This document shows positions 1-9,160 of a stretch of DNA of 64,000 nt, piece after piece (within the stretch, counting starts at the first letter, position 1; each line of letters begins with the position of its first letter). Below the pieces are notes generated by a model, which saw only the letters and a list, made by a program, of their open reading frames with translations, did no database searches and was not told the DNA's origin. The stretch comes from JACDAE01 sp963717195 (GTDB taxonomy: Bacteria; Chloroflexota; Ktedonobacteria; Ktedonobacterales; Ktedonobacteraceae): contig CAVQVR010000012.1 in assembly GCA_963717195.1 (NCBI GenBank), positions 1 to 64,000 of the forward strand. Reading direction: 5' to 3'. A program made the position numbers and the translations under genes.

Positions 1-574
1 CGGGGCAGATAGCGTTGACCGTAATATTGTATGGCACCAGCTCAGCAGCCAGCGCGCCGAGTTCAATCCGAGGACGCCGTGTTTTGAGGCGGTGTAAGCG
101 GAGATATAGCGATCTCCCATGCGAGAGGCGATAGAGGCAATGGTGATAATGCGACCCAGAGTGTTTGTAAATCAGTTGTGGCACAAATGCTTTGGTCACG
201 TAGTACACGCTGGTGAGATTGATCGCGAGCATGTGGTGCCAGAGCTCATCGGGGTGATTGAGAAACTTTTCATTTCCTGCGTTTCCCGCATTATTGACCA
301 GGATATCAACGCCTCCAAGTTTCTCGCTGAGGGTAACGGCCATATGTTGCACCTGCTCCGGATCGGTGACATCGCAGGTAACGTAAGCACCTCTACGTCC
401 AAACGCCTCTATCTCGCTCTGGAGCTGCTCAAGTTCGGGGGCTGAACGTGCTGTTATAGCAACATCGGCTCCTGCCTCGGCCAATGCAAGTGCCATGCTG
501 CGCCCAATACCCCGTCCCGCGCCCGTAACGATCGCTCGTTTCCCTGCGAGTACAGGATTGTTTTCGTTTGTCAT
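1..574 (-). pseudogene. Short-chain dehydrogenase/reductase (SDR), partial and frameshifted
   Basis: The frame from the ATG at 574 reads as a classical SDR. It has a Rossmann nucleotide-binding motif TGAGRGIG at about residues 17-24 and NNAG at about residues 90-93, so it would be a cytosolic NAD(P)H-dependent oxidoreductase of unknown substrate. Reading continuity is lost twice. Near 150 the frame must shift to recover the segment ending in the catalytic YTASK (Y-x-x-x-K), and near 30-50 it must shift again to recover AAELVPYNITVNAICP. The gene also runs off the left edge, so the C-terminus is missing. SDR identity is secure; whether the two shifts are real or sequencing errors cannot be told from one sequence, but similar single-base breaks recur through the window. 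Confidence 0.8.
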
Positions 575-778
575 AAGGTTGTCTCCACTTCTTTGTCGGA
601 ATAAATGGGAGTGTATAATTGGGACATCCAATTTTTATCATACCACAGCGTTCTGACCCAGAAAGTATTGAAATGCTTCCCCAGGGCCCAAAGATGAACC
701 GCGTCTATTAGTGACAGGGAAAATGTGCTGTGTTACAATACCCATGTTCTACTATTGCCAGAGAGAGGAAGCAAAATC

Positions 779-1312
779 GTGACAAGCAGGCGTGCACGCA
801 TTTATGATGCTATAGCATTACTCGTCATGGTGGTAATCATTATACTGGACCAGTGGACAAAATCGCTGGTGGTAACGCATCTGGGGCCACCGGAAGGCGG
901 TCCAATTGTCCCATTAGTGGGCCATTCACTGGTCCTCGAATACATTCAAAACAGTGGGGCGGCCTTTGGCTCTTTCAAAAATAATGCGGTGTTAATTGTT
1001 TTCATTGCTGTTGCCATCTGCGTTGTTACTTACCTCTACATACGCATTGTGAATTCAGGACCACTCATCTATAAAATTGTTTTTGGCATGATCATTGGCG
1101 GTGCTCTGGGTAATTTGCTTGATCGAGCGCACAATGGTGGTGTTGTAACATATTTTATCTCTTTCCGCATTCCTGAGATCAACTTTTACTTTGCTATCTT
1201 TAACATTGCCGATGCTTGCATCTCCGTTGGCGTAGTTCTCCTGTTTGTGCTTGTTCTATTTGGTGGCCTTCGTCACGAGAAGGAGGTTCCAGCCTCAACA
1301 AAATCTCGTTGA
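779..1312 (+). CDS. lspA: Lipoprotein signal peptidase (signal peptidase II), atypical active site
   Basis: This inner-membrane aspartyl protease removes signal peptides from diacylated prolipoproteins. The GTG at 779 is preferred because a GAGAGGAAG ribosome site sits just upstream; a longer in-frame ATG at 725 has none. The protein has four hydrophobic segments and the family signature GNLLDR followed by FNIADACIS. The aspartate normally found in the GxVxDF segment between those two blocks is absent: the sequence reads GGVVTYFISF. By knowledge of the family that aspartate is one of the conserved acidic residues of the active site, so the enzyme may be altered, or a GAT-to-TAT base error may be present. 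It lies about 40 bp upstream of the RluD-type gene, the usual lspA-rluD arrangement. Confidence 0.88.
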   Translation: MTSRRARIYDAIALLVMVVIIILDQWTKSLVVTHLGPPEGGPIVPLVGHSLVLEYIQNSGAAFGSFKNNAVLIVFIAVAICVVTYLYIRIVNSGPLIYKIVFGMIIGGALGNLLDRAHNGGVVTYFISFRIPEINFYFAIFNIADACISVGVVLLFVLVLFGGLRHEKEVPASTKSR

Positions 1313-1348
1313 ACGGCAACGGTGGAAATCCCCGCCCTACGGAGCAAG

Positions 1349-2308
1349 ATGTCCAATCCTAAAGAAATTCTTCAAGATGGCCAGAACTGGAACGTGCAAC
1401 CAGATCAGGTAGGGCTACGCCTCGACCGTTAGTTGGTGTCGTTGTTTACGGGCATCTCACGTACCAGCATACAGCATCTCATTGAGGATGCCTCAGTCCT
1501 TGTAAATGGGCGGACAAGCAAGCCAGGATATCTACTAAGAGATGGTGATGAGGTGCAGGTGGTCCATACCATTTCTTCCCCGCAACAACAAGTAGCTAAA
1601 GCGCAATCCTTACCTCTAGATATCGTTTATGAGGATGAGGATCTCCTGATTGTGAATAAAGTGGCAGGGATGGTTGTGCATCCTGCACCAGGTCATTCCG
1701 ATGATACGTTGGTCAATGCTCTGCTGGCACGGTATCCTGCTCTGCAAGAGGATATGGCGCTGCAAGAGGATATACGGCCTGGTATTGTTCATCGGTTGGA
1801 TAAAGATACCTCTGGTCTGCTGATGGTTGCGAAGAATAAGCATACGCAGGCAGCATTGATAGAGCAGATGAAGCATCACCAAGTGGTGAAGCGCTACCTT
1901 GCCCTTGTTGAGGGCATGGTTGCGCTTGATAAGGGAAGTATCGATGCTCCTATCGGGCGCGATCTTCGCCACCGTCAACAGATGGCGATTACCGCTACAG
2001 AAGGTCGAGAGGCGCGTACACACTTTCGTGTCTTGCAACGATTTATGCGCCATACGTTGCTGCTTTTACAACTTGAGACCGGGCGTACCCATCAGATTCG
2101 TGTGCACTTACAGGCTATCGGCCATCCTGTCGTTGGCGATGTCGTGTATGGGTCGGGAAAGATGCCTCAGGGTATTCATCTGCAGCGCCAGTTTTTGCAC
2201 ACGTACCAATTGAGTTTTAAGCATCCCTCGACTGGAGCTATGGTGGAATTTGAAGCTCCACTTCCCCTTGATTTACAGGCGGTTCTCGCTTCTGAAACGT
2301 TCCTCTAG
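1349..2308 (+). pseudogene. rluD: RluD/RluA-family 23S rRNA pseudouridine synthase with in-frame amber stop
   Basis: The natural start is the ATG at 1349, which begins MSNPKEILQDG and runs into an S4 RNA-binding domain. An in-frame TAG at 1430-1432 interrupts the LDR-x-LVSLF segment of that domain, and the same frame then continues without a break to 2308. Downstream are the catalytic block HRLDKDTSG, whose Asp is the nucleophile, and the RTHQIRVH motif. The product would convert uridines of large-subunit rRNA to pseudouridine in the cytoplasm. It follows lspA directly. The stop probably replaces one aromatic or glutamine codon. Translation could restart at the TTG at 1433, giving a protein with a clipped S4 domain. 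Confidence 0.85.
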
Positions 2309-2687
2309 GACTATTGGGTAGACCTTTTGCATGCTATGATATACTGTGAGAAACAATGGATAGGGATGAAACATGCACTTGCTGTTACATTGAGCTATCC
2401 ATCAGAATCCGCAGATACTCCACGCTGTGTCCTGCTCAAGGCAACCTGAATGGGCTAGGACTTATGTCTCATATTGCCTAAATCTCCATCTTTTTGTACA
2501 ATAGCTTCGTTCAATTGATGTAACGAATGTTACCACAATTTTTTTGATTTGTACCCACTCTACTCAATCGTATGTCTACATATGGAAAAGGTAGTTGATG
2601 AGGAATGATCGCGGGCTAAACGGCACTTTTCCCTCATTTTTTTGAAAAATTATTAGTCGTGAGTCCGTGTGAAGAGGAGATATATCT
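2309..2687. other. Intergenic region without recognisable gene
   Basis: This 379-bp stretch is AT-rich in its second half. It contains a short inverted pair ATGGATAG...CTATCCAT between about 2355 and 2402 and no convincing reading frame. It probably carries the promoter of the downstream gene. Confidence 0.5.
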
Positions 2688-3492
2688 ATGCCATCATTTG
2701 AAACGTCTGATCATGTTTCAACACGTAGTGTTCTACGTCATCGTCCTATCGGGACACGAACTGCCCCGCCAGGAAAACATTCTGTTGTAACGCGTGCTAC
2801 CGCTCCGGTGGTACAGCGTGCTTCACGTCCTCGTCTTGCCGATGCCACGGACGATGTTGGTATGTGGCATCATAGCGACGAGGCCGCTGATGAACGGAGC
2901 GTACCCACCTGTTTATACCCAACCGGGCAATAGACGGGCTCTGGTGGTAACGTTTAGCGGTCTGCCTCAGACCCCGCGTCCGAGGACCGGACAGATCAAG
3001 AGAGAAACCACCGTCGTGCGGTATCGTGTGCACCCGCTCCTTTATCTCGGCATCGGAATGTTGGGAATGCTGGTGCTCTGGACACTGCTGAGTGCGGCCC
3101 TTGGATGGTTCAATACGACGCTGGACGATTTCCGTTATGGGCGTCCACGAACCTTTCAGACGGATGCCTTTGTGGGTCATAATGAACAGAATAGTGTGAA
3201 AAGTCACTTCATTGCACTTAATCTTAACGGTCATATCGAAATCATAGAGTTTCCTGGTGGTGACGCAACACATGCACATGTTTATCTTGGTCCGCAGCTC
3301 TACGGCTCAAACAGCGACCTGGTGCCTGTTACATTGAGATTTGCAGATCTAAATGGCGATCAGAAGCTGGATATGATCGTCACTTTCCAGGGGTCGCGAA
3401 CGGTCTTTATCAATGACCAGGGAACGTTCCGTGCGCTGCAACCTGGGGAACGGCAAGGGGTGGAGGAGGCGTTACAGCGGCTGGGTCAATAG
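2688..3492 (+). pseudogene. Membrane-anchored hypothetical protein, VCBS/FG-GAP-like, frameshifted
   Basis: The ATG at 2688 has a GAAGAGGAG-type ribosome site and opens a proline/arginine-rich N-terminus of about 60 residues. The frame then has to shift once between about 2850 and 2930. The other frame carries one transmembrane helix (LLYLGIGMLGMLVLWTLLSA) and an extracytoplasmic domain with a calcium-binding-like DLNGDQKLDMI motif, as in VCBS/FG-GAP repeats. A single-pass protein with an outside beta domain is inferred. No function can be assigned. A long palindrome begins at its stop codon. Confidence 0.6.
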
Positions 3493-3569
3493 AGTTTTTT
3501 CTGCTCATGATCAGCTTTTGACCGGCCCCCACGGGCTGGTCAAAAGTTGATCATGAGCAGGGAAAACTC
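3492..3569. repeat. Long inverted repeat (34-bp arms) at gene end
   Basis: Arms at 3492-3525 and 3536-3569 are complementary with about four mismatches around a 10-nt loop. The left arm overlaps the stop codon of the preceding gene. It could act as a bidirectional terminator, but the stem is far longer than usual for one and resembles the other large palindromes in this window. Confidence 0.8.
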
Positions 3570-3637
3570 CTATGGCTACATAGTCTTTTGTATATCTACA
3601 CTAGCCTGATAGGAGGGAACGCTTCAATACACGAGGA

Positions 3638-4024
3638 TTACTGCCCCTGTTTGGAATGCGAGTTTTTATTGGAGAGACGCTTCACCTGCATCTTTGCGCC
3701 TTGATGTGTACTTTCTTTCCCTTGAACCAGCTGAGAGAGGACAGCTCCTACAGAGAAACCGACGCGCCTGCGTGCAGAAATGGTGATCTGATCTCCACCA
3801 CGGATAGACTTCACACGCCGGGGTGCTACGTTGCGTAAATTCCGGTACCAAAGCCCATCAGGCGCACCTCATGTCCCTGGGAAACATCCTCGCGTACTAC
3901 CTCAGTGAAGGCATCAATGACCTTGCTGGTCTCTTTCAGGTTCAATCCAGCCTTGGCTGCAATCTGATAATCAGCTCATCTTTGCCAACAACGACGGTAC
4001 CCTTTTGGGTAAACTTGTTTTCAT
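3638..4024 (-). pseudogene. hup: HU/IHF-family DNA-binding protein, multiply frameshifted
   Basis: Read on the minus strand from about 4024, this region encodes a histone-like HU protein that would coat and bend DNA. Recognisable pieces are an alpha-helical dimerisation segment (AAKAGLNLKETSKVIDAFTEVV), the turn EVRLMGFGT, and the beta-arm and C-terminal part ITISARRRVGFSVGAVL. They lie in different frames, with shifts needed near 4010, 3980 and 3845. The C-terminal tail is lysine-rich and extends past the normal HU end to the TAA at 3638-3640. Identity is clear, but the intact sequence is not available. The reason is either decay or base errors. Confidence 0.7.
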
Positions 4025-4244
4025 AAGTATGTCGCTCCTTGTCAATATAGTGCAGAGGACAATGCTCCTCTACATAATAGAACCACAATGACCACAATGC
4101 GCATATGCTCTTTGTCTGTCACGGCTCTGCATATTTTGCGTGACGGTACATCTGCTGTGTGCATTAGAATGACCGCGCCATTCACTTTCACTATACCGGG
4201 TCTCACCAAATGCTCTCTTGAAGGGAGCACTCTACTCTTGAAAA

Positions 4245-4292
4245 GGGAGCACTCACTCACCTATATTTAAATAAGGTGAGTGAGTGCTCACC
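4245..4292. promoter_or_regulatory. Pair of inverted 17-18 bp operator-like boxes upstream of bcp
   Basis: The box GGTGAGTGAGTGCTCACC at 4275-4292 is itself a dyad (GGTGAG, 6 bp, CTCACC). An almost identical copy lies on the other strand at 4245-4261. An AT-rich core with a TATATTTAAATA element separates them. This looks like a repressor site of TetR or similar type covering the promoter of the peroxiredoxin gene that starts at 4328. The repressor is not identified. Confidence 0.6.
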
Positions 4293-4327
4293 TTATCGTA
4301 AAATTAAAAACATAGGAGCATAGACTT

Positions 4328-4887
4328 ATGACTATAGAGACAGGCCAGACGCGATCATCTGGCAAAGTACAGGTGGGCGATCAAGCACCTGATTTTACAC
4401 TTTCGGATCAGTCAGGAAACGAAGTACACTTTAGCGAACTCCTTGGGAAGAAGAGTATCGTGCTTTACTTCTATCCCAAAGATGAGACGCCTGGTTGTAC
4501 AGCGGAGGCGTGCGCTTTTCGCGATAACTATGAAGTCTTCAAGGATGAGGGAGCGGAAATGGTTGAATCAGTTCAGATTCTACTGCGGCTCATCAACAGT
4601 TTGCCACAAAACATCGTTTGCCTTTCATTCTATTGAGTGATGCTGATGGCAGTGTCAGGAAGCGTTATGGAGTGTCTGCGACATTGGGACTCTTGCCGGG
4701 CCGTGTGACTTATGTGATTGACAGGCAGGGGATTGTACGTCACATCTTCTCCGCGCAGTTTACGCCGGAGAAACATATTACTGAAGCACTGAGAACGCTC
4801 CAGAAAATCTGGAAGAGGAATAGCAGGAAAAAAGTCGAACGAGAAATGGATGTGAGGTGGTGGCCCAGGATTGAAGATAGCTGCTAA
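4328..4887 (+). pseudogene. bcp: Thioredoxin-dependent peroxiredoxin, Bcp/PrxQ type, frameshifted
   Basis: This cytosolic peroxiredoxin would reduce hydroperoxides using thioredoxin. The first frame holds the family core APDFTLSDQSG and the active site ETPGCTAEACAFRD, with the peroxidatic Cys and the resolving Cys five residues later (PrxQ pattern). After GAEMV a single base is missing near 4563. In the next frame the protein continues as GISSDS...HQQFATKHRLPFILLSDADG, GLLPGRVTYVIDRQG and the normal C-terminal helix. The repair is unambiguous against the family. The ATG at 4328 follows ATAGGAGCA. The operator pair just upstream suggests regulated expression. Confidence 0.85.
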
Positions 4888-5016
4888 ATCGGTGGGCGAA
4901 CTGCGTTAAATGGTGGTATGGTCTATTACTTTTGCCCAAATTTAGCCAGGGAGGCTATTCTGTAAGTTGTCTTGCTGGTATAATTGCAGCAGTCAAAGCG
5001 AGATAATTTCTCCTAT

Positions 5017-5196
5017 AAAAAAGGTTTGTAACTCTTCAGAAGGGGCCTGACTCCTCAGCGCCTATGGGGCCCTTCGCAAGCCGTTTGGTGTGGATGGTGG
5101 GATTTGCGGCCTGGGGCCGCAAATCCCACCATCCACACCAAACCTGGGCGAGCCACCGCAGGTGGCGAGGAGACCTGAAAAGTTACAAAGGTTTTT
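5017..5196. repeat. Nested palindromic element (perfect 28-bp stem inside inverted ends)
   Basis: Outer inverted ends lie at 5017-5039 and 5175-5196 (TTTGTAAC.CTTCAG versus CTGAAAAGTTACAAA). Inside is a perfect 28-bp inverted repeat with a 3-nt loop at 5084-5142. The left shoulder (CTCCTCAGCGCCT at 5051-5063, then CGCAAGCCG) closely resembles the shoulder of a second element at 32781-32935. Together they look like two copies of a small non-autonomous repeat. Confidence 0.75.
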
Positions 5197-5332
5197 CCCC
5201 AAATGGCGGAGACTCAAAAAAAGACGAATCAGAAGGTAAGATGGGGTTGGTCTATGAATATATCATGAATCACTGTTTGCATCAGGCAAGCAACGGAAAA
5301 TTGGGGCAGGCTTTCATAATATTGGCAGTGGA

Positions 5333-6714
5333 GTGCTGCGTGCTTCTAATAAAAAGATGGTTGATAAGTTAGAGGCCCATTATGGAGAGCGTTGTGGGCA
5401 TATCCCATTTGATGCCGAGAAGATACGTGTTCTGGTCGACATTCCTACGCCCGCTATTGAAGCGCAGGTGGCCTATCTCAGTCAGCTTTTTGGTAAGGAG
5501 ATAAAGGCGGACACATTTGAAGCACTGCGCAGAGAGAATACGCCCGATGAGCATCTACTGGTGGTGCCATATGTGAATGTCCCTGAGACAGAGCAGCGTA
5601 TCCGAGAGGTGGTGGGAGGTGAGTCGTGGGGTATACCAGCAAAAATGGTTCATACATTAAAAAACAAAGCTGATTTTTACCAACTGGCCGATGAACTGGA
5701 CTTACATGGATTTCGTACGCCCGACTATAAAATTTCAACGATCTATAATCTGCACACCGATGCCTGGAAATTTCTTGCTCAGATAGAGGCCCTTTATAGT
5801 GAAGCTGGCGTTGCCTCAACTTATCCGCTGGGCCTTGTCCTGCGGGCTGCTGAATCGGATGGAAATTATGGAAGTAGTCTGCTCTATGCGCGGGGAGGCT
5901 CTATCCTTCTCTTGCAAGATGGTGATGCTGACGATATCCATTCCTATCAGGATTGGAACGATGCACTGTTGGCGGCACAAAAAAATCTCCATGGCAACGA
6001 TAAATCTGCAAAAGGAAACGCGCATCGTGATCAGTCGTTTTATTGATATGGCTAATTCGCCCGGGATGTCGGTTGTTTTGCGCGAAGGGCAGGTAAAATC
6101 TTTGCGTTGGAATGGTCAACTGCAAGGGCCAGATAGCAAAGCGTGTGTTGGCACCAGTACATATATTCCAAAGAATTCATACTTGCGTGATCTGCAACTG
6201 CGTTACGAAGATCAGAGCACAGAATTTTTCACCTCGCTTTTAAAGCAGACGGCGCTAAAATATGGCATCGACTTTTCTAAGATACGTGGTATTGCAAACA
6301 TCGATATCATCCTCTCTAGCGAGATGGAACTGGATTTGCAACGCCGCAGAAAGCAGTTTCCCTCTGCGCCATTACACTATCTTGCCGAATGCGATCCGCG
6401 CTGGACGAACTATACCGATGCTATTATGACCATTATGGGTGTCGATAGAAAAAGCCGACGGTGAATAATATGCGGACGGTGATACGGAGGGGATCTTCAC
6501 CATCGACAAATCGTATCTACCGGCGCATGTTGATCCTGCACAGGTGCGAGAGTATGTCTTGAAGATCGACGATATCCTGAAGCAGGATGGAACGCGCATC
6601 ATTTGTCGGATGACGAAGAATCCCATGGGCCTCATCTTTGCTGGCGATGTGCAAAAAGCGCAACAGGAATTCGACAGCGTGGTCGCAATGTTAGCCGAGA
6701 GAGGACAGCGATAA
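5333..6714 (+). pseudogene. ATP-grasp-type protein (pre-ATP-grasp ligase-like), frameshifted
   Basis: Three segments in successive frames make one protein of about 455 residues. The N-terminal part contains TPAIEAQVAYLSQLFGKE and the lead-in WGIPAKMVHTLKNKADFYQLADEL, as seen in peptide-ligase-like ATP-grasp proteins with a pre-ATP-grasp domain. The middle part has VVLREGQVKSLRWNGQ, and the C-terminus is FTIDKSYLPAHVDPAQVR to the TAA at 6712-6714. Shifts are needed near 6010 and 6440-6450, both beside A runs, and a TAA near 6465 also interrupts the third segment. The start is uncertain: coding similarity seems to extend upstream of 5333. Substrate unknown; family call is by motif feel only. 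Confidence 0.55.
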
Positions 6715-7809
6715 CGATGTGCCTCCTTGTGGGGTTTTGTCTGTGTACTGATGACGCCAGACATCGACGCGCGCTTCGAGCGTTTTGATAAAGGATTTGA
6801 TGATATTGGGATCTTTGGTAACTGAATAATCTGGTACAATCTGCCCAATTGTGGTCACATTCTGGCTAATATAGCGTTGCTGGATAAACTGATACCAGTC
6901 GCTAAATCCTGCTTCCCAACTAGCGTATTGGCGATAACCGTGAAAGGCCTTGCAGGTGCAGGCGGTAGGGCTTCCAGACGCTGGAAGATTGCCCAGTGAA
7001 TAGGTTACTCTCGCCATACCAACAGTACCGAAGATGCTGTCGTGCATGAAGAATGCCAATGCGAAGACAGGATCAATATGCGCCTTCACGCCTGTATCAT
7101 AGAGCTCCTTTCCTTTTCCTGCTGCTGGTGAATGATAGCTCGTGAGTATCATGTCGATGAAGGCCGCGTCGATTGTTGGCTTTCCGACAATAGTATAGCC
7201 ATCAGCTGGATAGGAAGTGATCGGAGACGTAGTCATGATGGATTCTGTGCTTACTGGAAGCGGTGGACTCTCTGTAGCTACCTGGTTGCCTCTCCATGAG
7301 TCGATGGCGCTTTCAACTGAGCTAATATAAGCGGTATCATCGTTATTATCGCTCGATGGTGCATAACGAGGGATAATCTGGTCAACAGTTGTCAACCCCC
7401 AGGTATCCACATACAGATTACGTATAAGTTGGTACCATGCATCAAAGCCAGCATTCCAGCTGGGAAATGCTGCGTAACCAGACAGGCAATCAGCATTAGG
7501 GATACAGCGTAGATTGCCAGGAGAGAGTGTAAGTTGTGCCATCCCTGCTGTACCAAAAGAGCTCTCATGCATAAAAAATGCCAGAGCGAAGACAGGATCG
7601 ATGCCATAATTGACACCATCATTATAGATAGCTTGCCCACTGCCTGTTGCGGGCAAGTTATTGGCAGCAAGAACCTGATCGATAAAATCAGCGCTCACCG
7701 TTGGAGGACCGAGAATGCTATATAAAGATGGCTGCTCTGCTGGAATAGCTCGTCCGTATGTTTGCGATGGGAATGCTAATGGAACGATCAAAAGAACATA
7801 ATGGTGCAA
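6691..7809 (-). CDS. Secreted protein with two tandem glucosaminidase-like domains
   Basis: This 372-residue protein consists of a hydrophobic N-terminal export segment and two homologous domains at about residues 35-170 and 205-345. Each has the same core: FID..L, an IDPVFALAFFMH(E/D)S stretch, FGT.GMA, GNL, and a W.AGF..WYQ block, typical of mannosyl-glycoprotein endo-beta-N-acetylglucosaminidase-like (PF01832) lysozyme-fold domains. The first domain keeps Glu in FMHES (likely catalytic). The second has Asp (FMHDS) and may bind rather than cut. A cell-wall role is inferred. The N-terminus may extend to an ATG at 7844 in another frame (MRRCIKRLFDFS...), suggesting an indel near 7790. The 3' end overlaps the convergent ATP-grasp gene by 24 bp. 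Confidence 0.7.
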   Translation of the reverse strand: MHHYVLLIVPLAFPSQTYGRAIPAEQPSLYSILGPPTVSADFIDQVLAANNLPATGSGQAIYNDGVNYGIDPVFALAFFMHESSFGTAGMAQLTLSPGNLRCIPNADCLSGYAAFPSWNAGFDAWYQLIRNLYVDTWGLTTVDQIIPRYAPSSDNNDDTAYISSVESAIDSWRGNQVATESPPLPVSTESIMTTSPITSYPADGYTIVGKPTIDAAFIDMILTSYHSPAAGKGKELYDTGVKAHIDPVFALAFFMHDSIFGTVGMARVTYSLGNLPASGSPTACTCKAFHGYRQYASWEAGFSDWYQFIQQRYISQNVTTIGQIVPDYSVTKDPNIIKSFIKTLEARVDVWRHQYTDKTPQGGTSLSLSSLG

Positions 7810-7921
7810 GAAAAATCAAATAAACGTTTTATGCAGCGGCGCATAGTTGCGCTTTCTATATTGCTCTGCTCTCTATGCATACGTTCCTTATCGTCTACAT
7901 TATAGCTCTCAAGAAAGAGGT

Positions 7922-9020
7922 TTAACTATCCAATTTCACGATTGTGCCATCTCGTGCACTTTGCTGCGCGGCTTCAATGATCCGCAATGTGATGACGGCA
8001 TCAGCTGGATCAACCGGGGGAGGCCCATTCTGTAGAAGTGCATCGCGCAGTAACGCATAGTAGCTTTCGTAGCTACCTGTGAGCGTTTCTATTTTGCCAT
8101 CGACATGCACGCCTCCTACCTCTGTAGAAAGTCTTCCCCAGCGTTCGCCTGGTTCTTTTTCCCCAGTCTGGAGCGCCTGGACGTATGCCGGAACGGAGTG
8201 CATCTTCCTGTGGGTCAAGTCCCCATTTTTCATAGGTGCCACGCAATCCGCTCAGACGCATGCGCGGCCCCGCAATCTGAGCGACAACACTCATCCAGAG
8301 ATGGGTATGAATGCCAGAAGCAAACGTAAGCGCAACAAATGTGTCATCGTCTACCTGAGCACCGGGACGTTGGCGTTCCATCTCAGCATAGACTTGCAAT
8401 GGGTGCCCGAAGAGCTGTATCGCTTGATCAATGAGGTGGCTCCCGATGTCGTAGAGCAATCCTCCTGCATCTTCTGGTGCGGACAATTCGCGCCAGGCAT
8501 GAGCGCGTGGTTCTGGGCGATAACGGTCAAAGCGCGACTCAAAACGGGTGATGGGACCGAGCATGTCAGCTTTGAGCAACTGCTGTACGGTCAGAAAGTC
8601 ATTATCCCAACGTCGGTTCTGGAAGACTGAGAGTAATTTTCCAGACTTCTTGCTTATAGCAATCAAGCGTTCCGCGTCGGCTACCGATGCCGCCATTGGC
8701 TTATCGATCACGACGGGCAAGCCGGCGTTAAGTGCAGCGCTCCCTAGTGGGACATGCAAGCTATTAGGTGTTGCGACTACCACCAGGTCAAAGCGAACTG
8801 CCTGCGACCAGAGTTGATCGGTTGTGTCAAAAATCTCTGCCGTTGGAAAATCCTGGCGTGCTTGCTGCTGCCGTGCGGGCGAATGTATCACGATAGCGGC
8901 GATGCTCATTCCAGGTGTTGCGCTAATAAGCGGGGCATGAAAGACGCTTCCGGCAACTCCGTATCCGATGAGAGCGACCCGCAATGGTTTTGTCGTTTGC
9001 GCTGAGATATTTGTGGACAT
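7922..9020 (-). pseudogene. Gfo/Idh/MocA-family oxidoreductase, frameshifted
   Basis: This NAD(P)-dependent sugar or inositol dehydrogenase-like enzyme has an N-terminal Rossmann fold with GYGVAGSVFHAPLI, the strand VVVATPNSLH, and DKPMA, the counterpart of the family's EKP motif with the catalytic Lys. The C-terminal domain includes GGLLYDIGSHLIDQA. The frame breaks near 8155, where an A run reads five instead of four (DWGK-EPGERWG). The remaining C-terminus (GRLSTEVGGVHVDGK...ITLRIIEAAQQSA) follows in the other frame to the stop at 7922. The whole length of about 365 residues is normal for the family. Substrate unknown. Confidence 0.82.
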
Positions 9021-9160
9021 GTGCTTCCTCGTATCGGCTGTATCTTATAGCCATAGACTATTTTAAGAGAGAACGATATGCGTTATTAGCATACCATGCA
9101 GCGAGACACAAAAACGTAATGTTTCCCCTTTCCATGCTATACTATGGCATAATTTAAAAA

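Noticed and set aside
4042..4260. 72-codon minus-strand frame between HU and bcp
   Set aside because: No ribosome site, no family features, and it overlaps operator sequences.
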